This document shows positions 33,121-43,231 of a DNA stretch of 64,000 nucleotides, piece after piece; position 1 is the first letter of the stretch; every line of letters starts with the position of its first letter. Under the pieces are notes generated by a model that was not told where the DNA came from, made no database searches, and saw nothing but the letters and a program-made list of their open reading frames with translations. The translations under genes were made by a program, and so were the position numbers. The stretch is from Apium graveolens (Eukaryota > Streptophyta > Magnoliopsida > Apiales > Apiaceae). The DNA is taken from contig NC_133652.1 of the NCBI RefSeq assembly GCF_009905375.1, forward strand, positions 19,890,850-19,954,849. The letters are read 5' to 3'.

Positions 33121-35740
33121 ATCTTGAAACTCATTAATTAATATAAAATCTTCAAATTTTGTTTGCTTCTAGCTTTTATTTATCACATGATCACAATAAT
33201 GCTTACATCCTGGTCACCGTAACCTTTTAGCTTAAATCATCGCTAACAAATTCTTTACCTTCCTTCATCTTCTGAATCTCATCACATTCTCAATTGGCGT
33301 CTTCAGAACTATCTTTTTATCACGACGATCTATCTGGGCATCATGCTTAAATAGTTAATCCATTCCTTTGAATAATGTCAAATCCTCTTATCTTAAATTA
33401 TATCAATTCTTCACAACTTATTGCCAGAAATCTCAATTCCACCATTGGTACTCACTTATTTAACAATTACATATTCTTGACTTGCTAGTCCTTTAGTCAT
33501 AATCTTATCAATTCAATAGGGTAATTCATCTTATCAACAAAACCTTGAGAGATAAACGATCAAGTTGCTCCCACATCTTTCAATACTTTAACGCATAAGG
33601 TATCCACAATAATCATTCACGTCATCACATCCGTATTCTAAATAACATATTTCACAGGAAATCGCAAACTCTCATTCTTGGAGACGTATTCCTTATCAGA
33701 GTAGATTCCCTTGACTCTTAGTGCATCCCTGACTAGGCTAGGGATTTGCAATCCTCGCCATATGCCCTTGTTTTCTTTCCATGCATGAGAGGTAGATGGA
33801 ATTTTTCCCGCTTGGTTCATAATACGTTGATTTTTGTTTGAAAAACTCTTGCAAAGAACGACAGTACAACGAAACAACTAGAAGGCTTAACAATTTAACA
33901 AAATTAGAATTGAAAAGAAAGAAGAAGTAAGGATTTGAGTATGAATGAGACAACCACATTGGTACTTAAGATGACCAGTCTTTCGTACCATATGGCATAC
34001 AACATATGATTAGGTGGCGTCCCACCCGACTCTTCGTCATTCCGACAAAGCGTCTCACCATAACACTGTTTGTCCCAATCAGAAAGCAAAACTTGAGGGG
34101 AACAATTAAATTTGAAAGGAATGCAACATCCTCCTTTTTCCTATCATCGTAAGAATTTATTAATGAAAGAAGTTCATACATATTCAGGAATCAAAAAGAA
34201 TATACGTTGTAGTATTGGAGACAAGAATGATACCATTGGTCACCATCCACATTTCACTTGTATTCATCTTTCGAGCTTGTTTGATCATATCCCAATTATG
34301 TCATATAACAACTTTAGAAAGTACGTTGAAATGCCTTGGCACATTAAGCACTATGGTAGATTCTTAGTTGTTAAGTCTTGCATCTTTAACATCGGACCTA
34401 CATATATAATACTTTAACAATTTGATCATAACGGCGTTCTACCAGATAACCTCGAGTTTCCTCTTTTTGATTTAAAATAACCACGAATCATTCAACATAA
34501 CGATCCTTTTGTTAATAATATTCTTCTTTTAGAAAAATCTGGATATCTTCCCAATCTTCTTGGGTCATACTCAGGCTTCTGTTAAATCAATGAATTCTTT
34601 GAACTCTGATAGTCCTAGTAATTGGATGATTAATTGCTCCGTATACTAATTTTGTTGTTAATCTTATCAAACAATATTTGCATTCTTCCGTTAGGAATAA
34701 AACTTCTTCGTAATGGCGGGTTCACTTGGCCTTCTAATTTAACAATACTAATTTCTGGAACAAGTACCCTTCCAGGTAATCCGGGTCTTCTTAACAAATA
34801 AGAAACTCAAGTAGTAACTAGACAACCGATGTTTAAAACTTATTTTATTAAAAAGGCTTTTGGAAATTTTGTTAGGAAAATCTCTTTCGAAAATTTGTTT
34901 TTTTTTAAAAATTTTTTTTAAAAAAATCACACATATGGTCGTCATTACTATATGAGTTGGTTGTTGTCGTTCTTACCCATAACAAGGTACCTAGTTAAGG
35001 AAACAATCACATAAAAGTCCATTCACTTCAATCTACCTTCTCTCCTTCATTGGGTCTATTTACCTTCCTTAATCGACGAAAACTTCAGCTATCGTTGCAT
35101 ACTATCTCATTCGTAGCTTCATTTCAAAGCTTCCATACTGGTAGTACTCCCATCATCATCTTTGGAGTCATTAAGTGGAACATGTCTATCCAACAGTCAA
35201 CAAGTCTATTTCATAGAACAAAGTTTGCTTATATCACATCACATCACTGATTTACATATCACATTTATCATAGCACCATCATCTAATTCTACGAAAATTC
35301 CAAATCTATACTCTTCTCTAACTCCTTCAAAACTCATCTAGTCCATTTTACAAGCTAATCACGGGTGGCCTAGTCACTAATAGCTTCTTTTAACCGGGTA
35401 GCAGCTATCCTCCGAAATACGTGGATCTTCTTTCTAAACTCCTTCTCACCTTTATTAATATCTCATGTACTTACCATTTACTGTAGCTATTGAATCCATC
35501 CTCGTAAATATTGTTGCTCCATAAGACAGGTTTTAAACTGAGGGTATTGAACATGGTGTAGAGTAAACTGAAAAGAAACATTCATAGTTGAATGTACAGT
35601 AGAATAGGAATAAGCAGATGGAGGTTCTTAAATAGTTAGTCTCATATCAAGAGGTGGTAGAATAGCGTAGAATAGCTTGAAGAGGTGCAACTGTTATAGC
35701 AGAAGGTAATATCATTAATACTGATAGAAAAACAAGGTGC

Positions 35741-35745
35741 AAATC
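35741..35745. other. target-site duplication AAATC, left
   Basis: AAATC directly before the 5' LTR of element 2 is repeated exactly after the 3' LTR (49079-49083). This fixes both boundaries of the insertion. Confidence 0.95.
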
Positions 35746-35825
35746 TGTTGTGGATATGTTGTGGACTTGATGATTTGTCCAACAAAACACCTTAGTTAAT
35801 TTTGTTTAGCAAATAATGTAGCACT

Positions 35826-35878
35826 CGACGGATATGGAAACTAGTCCCGACGGATAACACTATATAGTCCCGACGGAT
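35826..35878 (+). repeat. LTR motif cluster 1, phased at 22-23 bp
   Basis: CGACGGAT at 35826, 35848 and 35871, spaced 22 and 23 bp. The same three copies occur in the 3' LTR (48026, 48048 and 48071). Confidence 0.9.
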
Positions 35879-36084
35879 AATGTTTTCTATTATCGATCGA
35901 GTGAGTAGCTTATGTAATAGTAAGTCTTGTAGCACATTTCTGCATACACCTTTGTTTAGATTCTGTAGTAGTTTTCAAGGTATGTTGATTTCAACTAGAT
36001 ATGTAGAATAGGTTGATTAATTGTACATAAGTGATGTCTTGTAATTCTGCATAAGTGAAATGAAGTCTAGTGCCAAATAAGCTA

Positions 36085-36270
36085 TCAACGGATGATCAAC
36101 AGAGCTTCGACGGATGACTGAAGAACTATCAACGGATAACCAATGTAGCTATCAACGGATGATCAATGTAGCTATCAACGGATGTACAACGTAGCTGTCA
36201 ATGGATAATCAAAAAGCTGTCGACGGATAATACTGTACTCAACGGATAAAGGATTCAAATATCAATCGAT
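36085..36270 (+). repeat. LTR motif cluster 2, phased at 22-23 bp
   Basis: TC(A/G)ACGGAT starts at 36085, 36107, 36129, 36152, 36175, 36220 and 36239, with degenerate copies at 36198 and 36262. Steps are 22, 22, 23, 23, 23, 22, 19 and 23 bp, close to two helical turns. The cluster lies 230-410 bp upstream of the TATA box and all copies share one orientation. It recurs in the 3' LTR. Confidence 0.93.
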
Positions 36271-36495
36271 AATGACATTCCAGTCATATGCGCCAAATGT
36301 ATGCAACAGAGATGTGGGAGCCCATTGACAGGGTTTTAAGGATAAAAGAAACATTTCCATTTCCGGTATTAAAGTGAAAACGTTGACTATTACTGGAACA
36401 AAGCAATGAAGCAGCACTGTAACAGACTTAATGAACTTTGTCTTACTTCATTTTGTCTTACTTCATTTTGTCTTATTACTGTGTAATCTTGATGT

Positions 36496-36503
36496 TATAT
36501 AAA
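36496..36503 (+). promoter_or_regulatory. TATA box of element 2 LTR promoter
   Basis: TATATAAA about 750 bp into the LTR, followed by an A-rich leader. The same box is at 48696-48703 in the 3' LTR. Transcription would start about 30 bp downstream, defining the U3/R border. Confidence 0.65.
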
Positions 36504-36882
36504 TCAAGAAGTAGCAAATAGAAACAACCAAGAGCGAAGAAAGCCAACTGAGAGAGAAATCTTTGTAAGCTGAATTCCTAGCATTTCTCTGTTTTCTTTG
36601 TTGTTCATTTGTAAGCAGCTGTGAGCTTTAAGCACACAGAGTTCTTTCGATATATAATATATATATCTCTGGTGGAAACATTCAATCCACCAGAAAGTTT
36701 TAAAAGCCTTTGTTTTTAATTACTTATGTTTTGATTCACTCAAATATTCATTCCGCATTGTGCTAGTCAAAACACTTATATTTATATATTCGAGTAGAAC
36801 ATTTTTATTCAAGAAAAAGGTTCAAGAATTCCATTCAACCCCCCTTCTGTAATTCTTGTTTCATTGTTAAGGGACTAACAAT

Positions 36883-36894
36883 TGGTATCAGAGC
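36883..36894 (+). other. primer-binding site (initiator Met tRNA)
   Basis: TGGTATCAGAGC two bases after the 5' LTR. This is the standard complement of the 3' end of plant initiator methionine tRNA, used to prime minus-strand DNA. Confidence 0.93.
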
Positions 36895-36941
36895 AAGCTC
36901 TTAATCTACAAAGAGTTTAAAGATCAAGACAATACATCAAG

Positions 36942-39190
36942 ATGAACAAGAAGGATGTTGGAGTCAAGATTCCTTTTCTGGATAAAGATAATTACCATCA
37001 TTGGAAGGTAAAGATGCATCTTCATTTGCTTTCTCAAGATGAGGCATATGTAGACTGTATAGAGAGAGACCCTCATGTACCAATGAGAGCTGCTTCTGGG
37101 AATGATCCATCTGTTCCCAAGCCAAGGCATGAATGGTCTGATTCTGAAATTGAATAAGTCAGGAAGGACAAGAAAACCATGAACATTCTGTTCAATAGAG
37201 TTGATGGTGATATGTTTGACAACATCATCAACTGCAAGACTGCCAAGGAAGTTTGGGACACTATACAGGTTATATGTGATGGCATTGAGCAAGTCAGGGA
37301 AAATAAATGCAATTACTAATTCAACAATATGAGCATTTTCACAATGAAGAAAGTGAGTCTCTCACTGATATCTTTAGCAGGTTTTAAAAACTGCTAAATG
37401 CTCTAAAGTTGCATGGAAGGGTCTATCAGACTAAAGACTCCAATATGAAATTCCTTAGGTCTCTTCCAAAGGAATGGAAACCAATGACAGTCTCTTTAAG
37501 AAATTCACAAGATTACAAGGAATTTACTTTAGAGAGGCTGTATGGCATCCTGAAAACTTATGAGCTTGAAATAGAGCAAAATGAGAGGATGGAGAGAGGA
37601 AAGAAGAAAGGAGGGTCCATTGCACTAGTTGCTGAGTTGGAGAAGGAGGAGAAAGTGAAGATGGAAGTTGTTGAATCAACTTCAAGGGTTTGTGAAGGCA
37701 AGGGAAATGGGCTGGTAGCTGAGAATGAAGACTCATTGAGCCAAGATGACATGGAGGACATTGATGAACACCTAGCATTTCTTTCCAGAAGATTTGCAAA
37801 GCTCAAGTTCAAGAAAAAGTTTGGTGCAGCCAAGCCAAATAGAAACATGGTAGACAAGTCTAAATTCAAATGTTTCAAGTGTGGCTTGGCAGGGCACTTT
37901 GCTAATGAGTGTAGAAAGTCAGATTCCAGCAAGAAAAAGTTTGAGCCTGTAGATTATAAGCACAAATACTTTGAGCTGCTCAAACAAAAGGAAAGGGATT
38001 TCATTACACAGGAAAATGACTGGGCTGCAGATGGTGTGGATGAAGATGAAGATGTCAGCTATGTCAATCTAGCCCTAATGGCCAAGTCTGATGAGACAGA
38101 AACATGTTCTTCAAGCAATCAGGTAATTACTACAAACCTAACACATTTATCTAAAGCTGAGTGTAATGATGCAATAAATGACATGTCTACTGAATTATAT
38201 CATTTGCGTGTTACACTTAAGTCACTCACTAAAGAAAATGCTAAACTTAAAGAAAACAACTTGTTTTTAAGTGAGAGGAATAATGTGTTAGAGTCTCAGT
38301 TCATTGAATTTGAGAAATTAAGAATTGAGTGTAAGATTGCCAAGGAGGAATTAACAGAGTCCTTGAAGAAGGAAGAAATTTTGAAGAAGCAGCTTGATCG
38401 TGAACAAGAAGTGATCAAGGCATGGAAATCATCTAGAGATGTCCATGCTCAAATCACCAAGGTTCAAGGGATTGAGTCCTTTTGTGATGAAGCCTGGAAA
38501 AAGAGCAAAGAGAAACTGGATTCAAATTTGGTTGAAGGGGTGCTAACTGATGCAGACTCGACGGATGATGAGGATCATCCGTCGGATAACAAAAAGGGTT
38601 ATCCGTCGAATGATGAAAATCCTCATCCGTCGACTGTAAGAAACCCTATCAACAAAGCCAAATTAATCAAGCTGAATGAGAAGTATGGATCTGTTTCCAA
38701 GAATTTTGTTCCAGGAGAAACCAGTCAAGTGAAGAAGGAGAAGAAGGCTAATGTTGGTCACATGACAGTCAAACAGTTGAGCGAAAGGCTGGAGAAAATA
38801 GAGGTTAAAACAGATGCTAAAAAGAAAAAGAATTGAAATGGAAAAGTAGGAATTAACAAACATAGTAACTACACACCTGATAAATTTGCTCCTAGAAAAA
38901 TCTGTGTTAAGTGTGGTAGTGTAAATCACTTGTCTGTTAATTGCAAGTCTGCCATGCCTACTTCCATATCTGTGCCACCTTATTTTCCCAACATGAATGC
39001 CATGCCTTCTATGCCTGTGAACTATATGCCCATGAATGCTATGTCTACATAGAATATGAATGCACAACTTGCTAACATTCCATTTGCACCTAATCCTTAT
39101 TATGCTGCATTTAACATGCCACAAATGCCATTTAGCATCCCCTATTGGAATAACATGTATACTAATTGCATACCAATTCCTGTTAACCAA
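36942..39190 (+). pseudogene. copia gag with two CCHC knuckles (element 2)
   Basis: Gag packages the RNA in the virus-like particle. It starts at ATG 36942 (MNKKDVGVKIPFLDKDNYHH, the usual copia gag opening with Trp-Lys after it). Breaks: TAA 37155-37157, a one-base loss near 37306, TAA 37385-37387, TGA 38834-38836 and TAG 39050-39052. The longest open part, 37409-38836, holds the knuckle CFKCGLAGHFANEC (37870-37912) and a coiled-coil-like Leu/Glu/Lys region (about 38190-38420). A second knuckle, CVKCGSVNHLSVNC, lies at about 38902-38943, past the TGA. A Met/Pro/Asn-rich tail follows. Two knuckles and a long C-terminal extension fit Sirevirus gag. Confidence 0.85.
38558..38633 (+). repeat. 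motif cluster inside gag
   Basis: TCGACGGAT at 38558 is followed by ATCCGTCGG/ATCCGTCGA at 38577, 38601 and 38625. The inverted copies are exactly 24 bp apart. They are read as Ser-Thr-Asp and His/Tyr-Pro-Ser. The first two copies could pair as a hairpin with a 10-nt loop. Confidence 0.88.
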
Positions 39191-39350
39191 AAGTGCATGA
39201 TATTTCTGCTGTAATGAATGGTTTCAAAGGTCCAACTCAATTGACTAAGGAGGAATTTGAGATCCCTATGTCAAGTGAGGTCAAACCTAAGAAACACAAA
39301 AAGAAGGCTAACAAGGCAGGACCCAAGGAAACTTTGGTACCAAAATCAAC

Positions 39351-40636
39351 TTGATCAGATTTTGGTGTGTGCAGGGAAACAGAAAGAATCTATGGTATTT
39401 GGATAGTGGCTGTTCAAGACACATGACTGGAGATTCTACCCTGCTCACAGAGTTCAAGGAGAGAGCTGGTCCAAGTATCACTTTTGGAGATGACATCAAG
39501 GGTTATACTGTGGGATATGGCTTGATTTCAAAGGAAAATGTCATCATTGAGGAAGTTGCCTTTGTGGATGGTCTCAAACACAACTTGTTGAGTATCAGCC
39601 AGCTTTGTGATAAAGGCAACTCAGTAACTTTTACTTCTGAAGCCTGTGTTGTGACAAATAGGAGCAACAAAGTGGTTCTCACTGGTGTGAGAAAAGGAAA
39701 TGTGTACCTAGCTGACTTCAACTCATCAAAAGCAGAATCTGTTACTTGTCTTCTTAGCAAAGCAAGTCAGGATGAAAGTTGGCTATGGCACAAGAAGCTA
39801 TCCCATTTAAACTTCAAGACCATGAATGAGCTAGTAAGGAAAGAGCTGGTAAGAGGCATCCCTCTAGTGGAGTTTTCTAAGGATGGACTGTGTGATGCTT
39901 GTCAAAAAGGGAAGCAGGTTAAAGCATCATTCAGGAAGAAACTTGATTCAGCAATTGAAGAACCTTTGCAACTGCTACACATGGATTTATTTGGACCAGT
40001 CAATGTGTTGCTATCTCAAGGAAAAGATTTTGTCTAGTAATTGTGGATGATTTCTCAAAGTTCTCTTGGACATATTTCCTAAAGTCTAAAGATGAGGCTA
40101 GTGAAATCATTATCAATCACATAAGGCAAGTCAATAATCATCCTGATTTCAAAGTTAGGAGAATAAGGAGTGACAATGGAACTGAGTTCAAGAATTCCAT
40201 TATGAGAGCATTTTGTGAGGAAAATGGGATTCTGCATGAATTCTCAACAGCAAGGACTCCACAGCAGAATGGTGTAGTGGAAAAGAAGAATATATCACTT
40301 ATTGAAGCTGCAAGAACAATGCTTGAGGAATCCAAATTGCCAACATATTTCTGGGCTGAAGCTGTAAACACTGCATGCTACACTCATAATATTTCTCTGA
40401 TTAATCAAGCAAAATGCAAGACTCCCTATCAATTGTTCAAGAACAAGAAGCCAACCCTAAATTTTCTTCATGTCTTTGGCTGCAAGTGTTATATCCCGAG
40501 GAATCAAACTGATCAAAATGGGAAGTTTGATGCTAAAGCAGATGAAGGAATTTTTGTTGGATATGCTGTTGGTAAAGCATATAGAGTCTACAATCTTAGA
40601 ACCAACATTGTTGTGGAATCAATACATGTTGTTTGA
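39351..40636 (+). pseudogene. copia protease and integrase (element 2)
   Basis: The open frame 39351-40037 begins near the aspartic protease, with the copia active site LDSGCSRHMTG. It then has the pre-integrase zinc-binding block (WHKKLSHLNFKTMNELV with CDACQKGK) and the first integrase Asp in LLHMDLFGP. A frame change near 40020-40035 leads into the second frame, which has RSDNGTEFKN (second Asp), PQQNGVVEKKN (Glu) and the C-terminal [10 protein letters not shown] and [10 protein letters not shown]. All three DDE residues are therefore present but split between frames. Near 40630, a 2-bp loss relative to element 1 shifts the frame again. Non-functional as it stands. Confidence 0.88.
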
Positions 40637-42709
40637 TGACAAAAAGATTGAAGGGCTACAAGATGGAGATTACCATGAGAGCCTCAAATTTGACAATGTG
40701 GAGATGGTCAGTGATGGCAGTGATGATGAAAGTGATCAAGAGACGGTTCCAAAGGATAATACAGAAAAATCTACTACTTATGAAGCTGTTAACTCAACAT
40801 CCATCGAAGTACAAAATACTTCATCCGTCGGTAGACAATCTGCATCATCCATCGAGAGACAATCAGCCTCATCCGTCGGTACTCAAAATTCACCATCCGT
40901 CGGCTTATCACAAAGAGCTGAGAGTCAAAGCAGATCAACTTCAGAAAATCCCTCTCTTTCAAATCATAGATTCACAAACTCAGGGGGAGTTTCTAGCAAT
41001 CAAAACTCAGTCACACATCAAAATAACAATGAGGCCTCTTCATCTAGAGCTAATCTACCTCAACAAAGAAAATGGACAAAGGATCACCCATTTGAGCTTA
41101 TCATTGGTGATGCATCTTTTAGAGTTCAAACAAGGAGAGCAACTCAAGAAGAATGTCTATATAGCAGCTTTCTTTCTAAGGAAGAACCTAAGAAGGTAGA
41201 AGAAGCTTTGTTGGATCCTAATTGGATTTTAGCTATGCAGGAGGAGCTAAACCAATTTGAAAGGAATAAAGTTTGGAAGCTGGTACCCAAGCCTAAGGGA
41301 AAGAAACCAATTGACACCAAGTGGGTATTCAGAAATAAGATGGATGAAAATGGCATAGTAGTCAGGAACAAAGCTAGATTGGTTGCTAAGGGCTATTGTC
41401 AACAAGAAGGAATAGATTTTGATGAAACTTTTGCTCCTGTTGCAAGACTTGAAGCCATCAGAATTTTCTTAGCCTATGCAGCCAATGCCAATTTCAAGGT
41501 CTATCAAATGGATGTCAAGAGTGCATTTCTAAATGGAGATTTGGAGGAGGAAGTCTATGTCAGTCAGCCTCCTGGTTTTGAAGATCCAAATTTCCAGATT
41601 TTGTTTACTATCTCTTGAAAGCACTCTATGGATTGAAGCAAGCACCTAGAGCCTGGTATGACACTTTATCAAAGTTTTTCTTGGAAAATCACTTTACAAG
41701 AGGTACTGTAGATAAAACTTTATTCTATAGAAATGTTAATGGCTCTAGTATACTTGTACAAATTTATGTAGATGATATTATCTTTGGCTCTACAGATGAG
41801 AAACTTTGCAAAAAGTTTGCCAAACTGATGCAAAGTAAGTATGAAATGAGCATGATGGGAGAACTGACTTACTTTCTTGGTTTACAAGTTAAGCAAGTCA
41901 GTGATGGAATTTTCATTAGTCAAACTAAATACATTTATGATCTTTTAAAGAAGTTTGATCTAATGGATTGCACATCTGTAAAACCTCCCATGCCCACTGC
42001 AACTAAGCTTGAATTAAACACTACTGAAAAGTCTGTGGATATTTCAAGCTATGGGGGCATGGTTGGCTCACTTTTGTACTTAACAGCTAGTAGGCCAGAC
42101 ATAATGTTTGCTACATGTTTATGTGCTAGATTTCAGGCTGATCCTAGAGAATCTCACATAATAACTATTAAGAGAATTTTCAGATATCTCAAGGGAACAC
42201 CAAAACTTGGCATTTGGTATCCTAGAGATTCCGGTTTTGATCTAACTGGTTATTCAGATGCAGATTATGCAGGTTGTAGAATTGATAGAAAAAGTACAAC
42301 AGGAACCTGTCAATTTCTAGGAAACAAGCTTGTGCCCTGGTTCAGCAAAAAGCAAAATTCAGTGTCTACCTCTACAGCTGAAGCTGAATATATTGCTACT
42401 GGCAGTTGCTGTGCACAGATTTTATGGATGAAAAATCAATTGCTAGATTACGGTCTGCAAGTTGAAAGGATTCCCATTTTCTGTGATAACACAAGTGCAA
42501 TTGCCATTACTGAAAATCCAGTACAACATTCAAGGACAAAGCACATAGACATCAAGTACCATTTCATAAGGGAACATGTAATGAATGGTACTGTAGAGTT
42601 ACATTTTGTTCCAAGTGAGAAGCAACTTGCAGATATATTTACCAAGCCACTGGATGAATCCACCTTTTCAAGGCTGGTAAGTGAACTAGGTATGCTTAAT
42701 TTTTCCTAA
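40633..42709 (+). pseudogene. copia reverse transcriptase and RNase H (element 2)
   Basis: Frame one, to 41618: linker, then the RT start ([74 protein letters not shown] with the first catalytic Asp). A one-base loss in a T run near 41591 shifts to the frame at 41615-42709. That frame continues with ALYGLKQAPRAWYDTL, the catalytic IYVDDIIFGST, FLGLQVKQ, then RNase H with GYSDADYAGC, STAEAEYIATGS and IFCDNTSAIAI, and the pol end DESTFSRLVSELGMLNFS. All catalytic residues are present. One frameshift stands between RT halves. Confidence 0.9.
40799..40903 (+). repeat. 24-bp coding repeat in the integrase/RT linker
   Basis: ATCC(G/A)TCG(A/G) at 40799, 40823, 40847, 40871 and 40895, exactly 24 bp apart. 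It encodes an 8-residue repeat ([24 protein letters not shown]). It occupies the same place as 544-690 in element 1, but with CG where element 1 has TG. Confidence 0.93.
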
Positions 42710-43231
42710 ATCTATTTGGAATATTTTGCAAGTTGTAATGCAGCCAGAAGTTTAATTGTTTTCTTTCTGTCTTGGATGAAAATTTTGGCTAAGTCAAAAT
42801 TTACACCTCGACGGATGATCTTTATCCATCGAATTCGGTCATCCGTCGATATAAAATTTGAAAAATGAATCAATTATTTTTCTGGAATATTTTACTTCTC
42901 GACAGATAACAGTTTATCCTCATCCGTCGAATTGTCTTAATCCTAGCCGTTGATTCTCTGAACCTTATCCATCGAGTTTACTTACAGTCTGTAAGCATAA
43001 CACGATGGATAAAGGTTGGAATTTTTACAGTTTATTTTTTTTAACGGCTATTTTAGGCAATTTTCATTGGCTACTTTATTTTACTTTATTATTTTTAGCA
43101 GTTATTTTTGAGAAAGTATAAAAGCCTATTTTCTTCAATTACTTTTCTTTTATCACTCTCAATTCAACTTCTCTAATCCTTTTCTCTCTCAAAGCACTTA
43201 ATCATTTTCTTCAAGCTCTTATTCTCTAACA
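42710..43231 (+). promoter_or_regulatory. pol-ORF3 spacer with internal promoter
   Basis: About 520 bp between the pol stop and the ORF3 ATG. The first part has motif copies in both orientations: TCGACGGAT at 42808, ATCCGTCGA at 42841 and 42922, plus degenerate copies near 42824, 42899 and 42967. Then comes an AT-rich stretch, the TATA box TATAAAA at 43117-43123, and a CT-rich, G-poor leader of about 80 bp up to AACAATGGCG. This is the layout of a plant pol II promoter with 5' leader, distinct from the LTR promoter. Element 1 has lost this segment. Confidence 0.65.
43117..43123 (+). promoter_or_regulatory. TATA box for ORF3
   Basis: TATAAAA about 115 bp upstream of ATG 43232. A start site near 43150 would fall at the beginning of a pyrimidine-rich leader (TTATCACTCTCAATTCAAC), which is typical of plant core promoters. 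Confidence 0.6.

Larger units (their letters stand above)
30061..35745 (-). pseudogene. decayed gypsy gag-pol interior of element A
   Basis: No long ORF. Similarity to element B is visible at nucleotide level in order on the minus strand. The end of pol (GATTCTGTCCTCAGAATC with a diverged chromodomain tail) is at 30060-30170. An RNase H part with the CTTCAAACTCTT..GGTCCGTGTA block is near 32010. Reverse-transcriptase palm and finger segments lie at 32240-33120; an extra copy of one finger segment is near 31380-31480. From about 33200 to 35745 similarity fades, and I see only AT-rich sequence where gag should be. Stops and indels are dense throughout, so it encodes nothing functional. Confidence 0.7.
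35746..36880 (+). repeat. 5' LTR of element 2
   Basis: 1,135 bp, TGTTGTGGAT...GGGACTAACA. It has three CGACGGAT motifs near the left end (35826-35878), a longer array at 36085-36270, a TATA box at 36496 and a CAACCCCCCTTCTGTAATTC stretch near the right end that is shared with element 1. Confidence 0.95.

Noticed and set aside
34748..34945. Lys/Phe-rich minus-strand ORF in the interior of A
   Set aside because: It derives from a poly-T/poly-A tract near 34900 and has no similarity to gag.
35826..36270. Regularly spaced short repeats resembling a CRISPR array
   Set aside because: The repeated unit is only 9 bp with 13-14 bp between copies. It lies within a plant LTR, recurs in both LTRs and in coding regions, and has no cas genes nearby.
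36883..36894. Possible tRNA gene at TGGTATCAGAGC sites
   Set aside because: Only the 12-base primer-binding complement is present; there is no cloverleaf. The same applies at 49347, 53537 and 61870.
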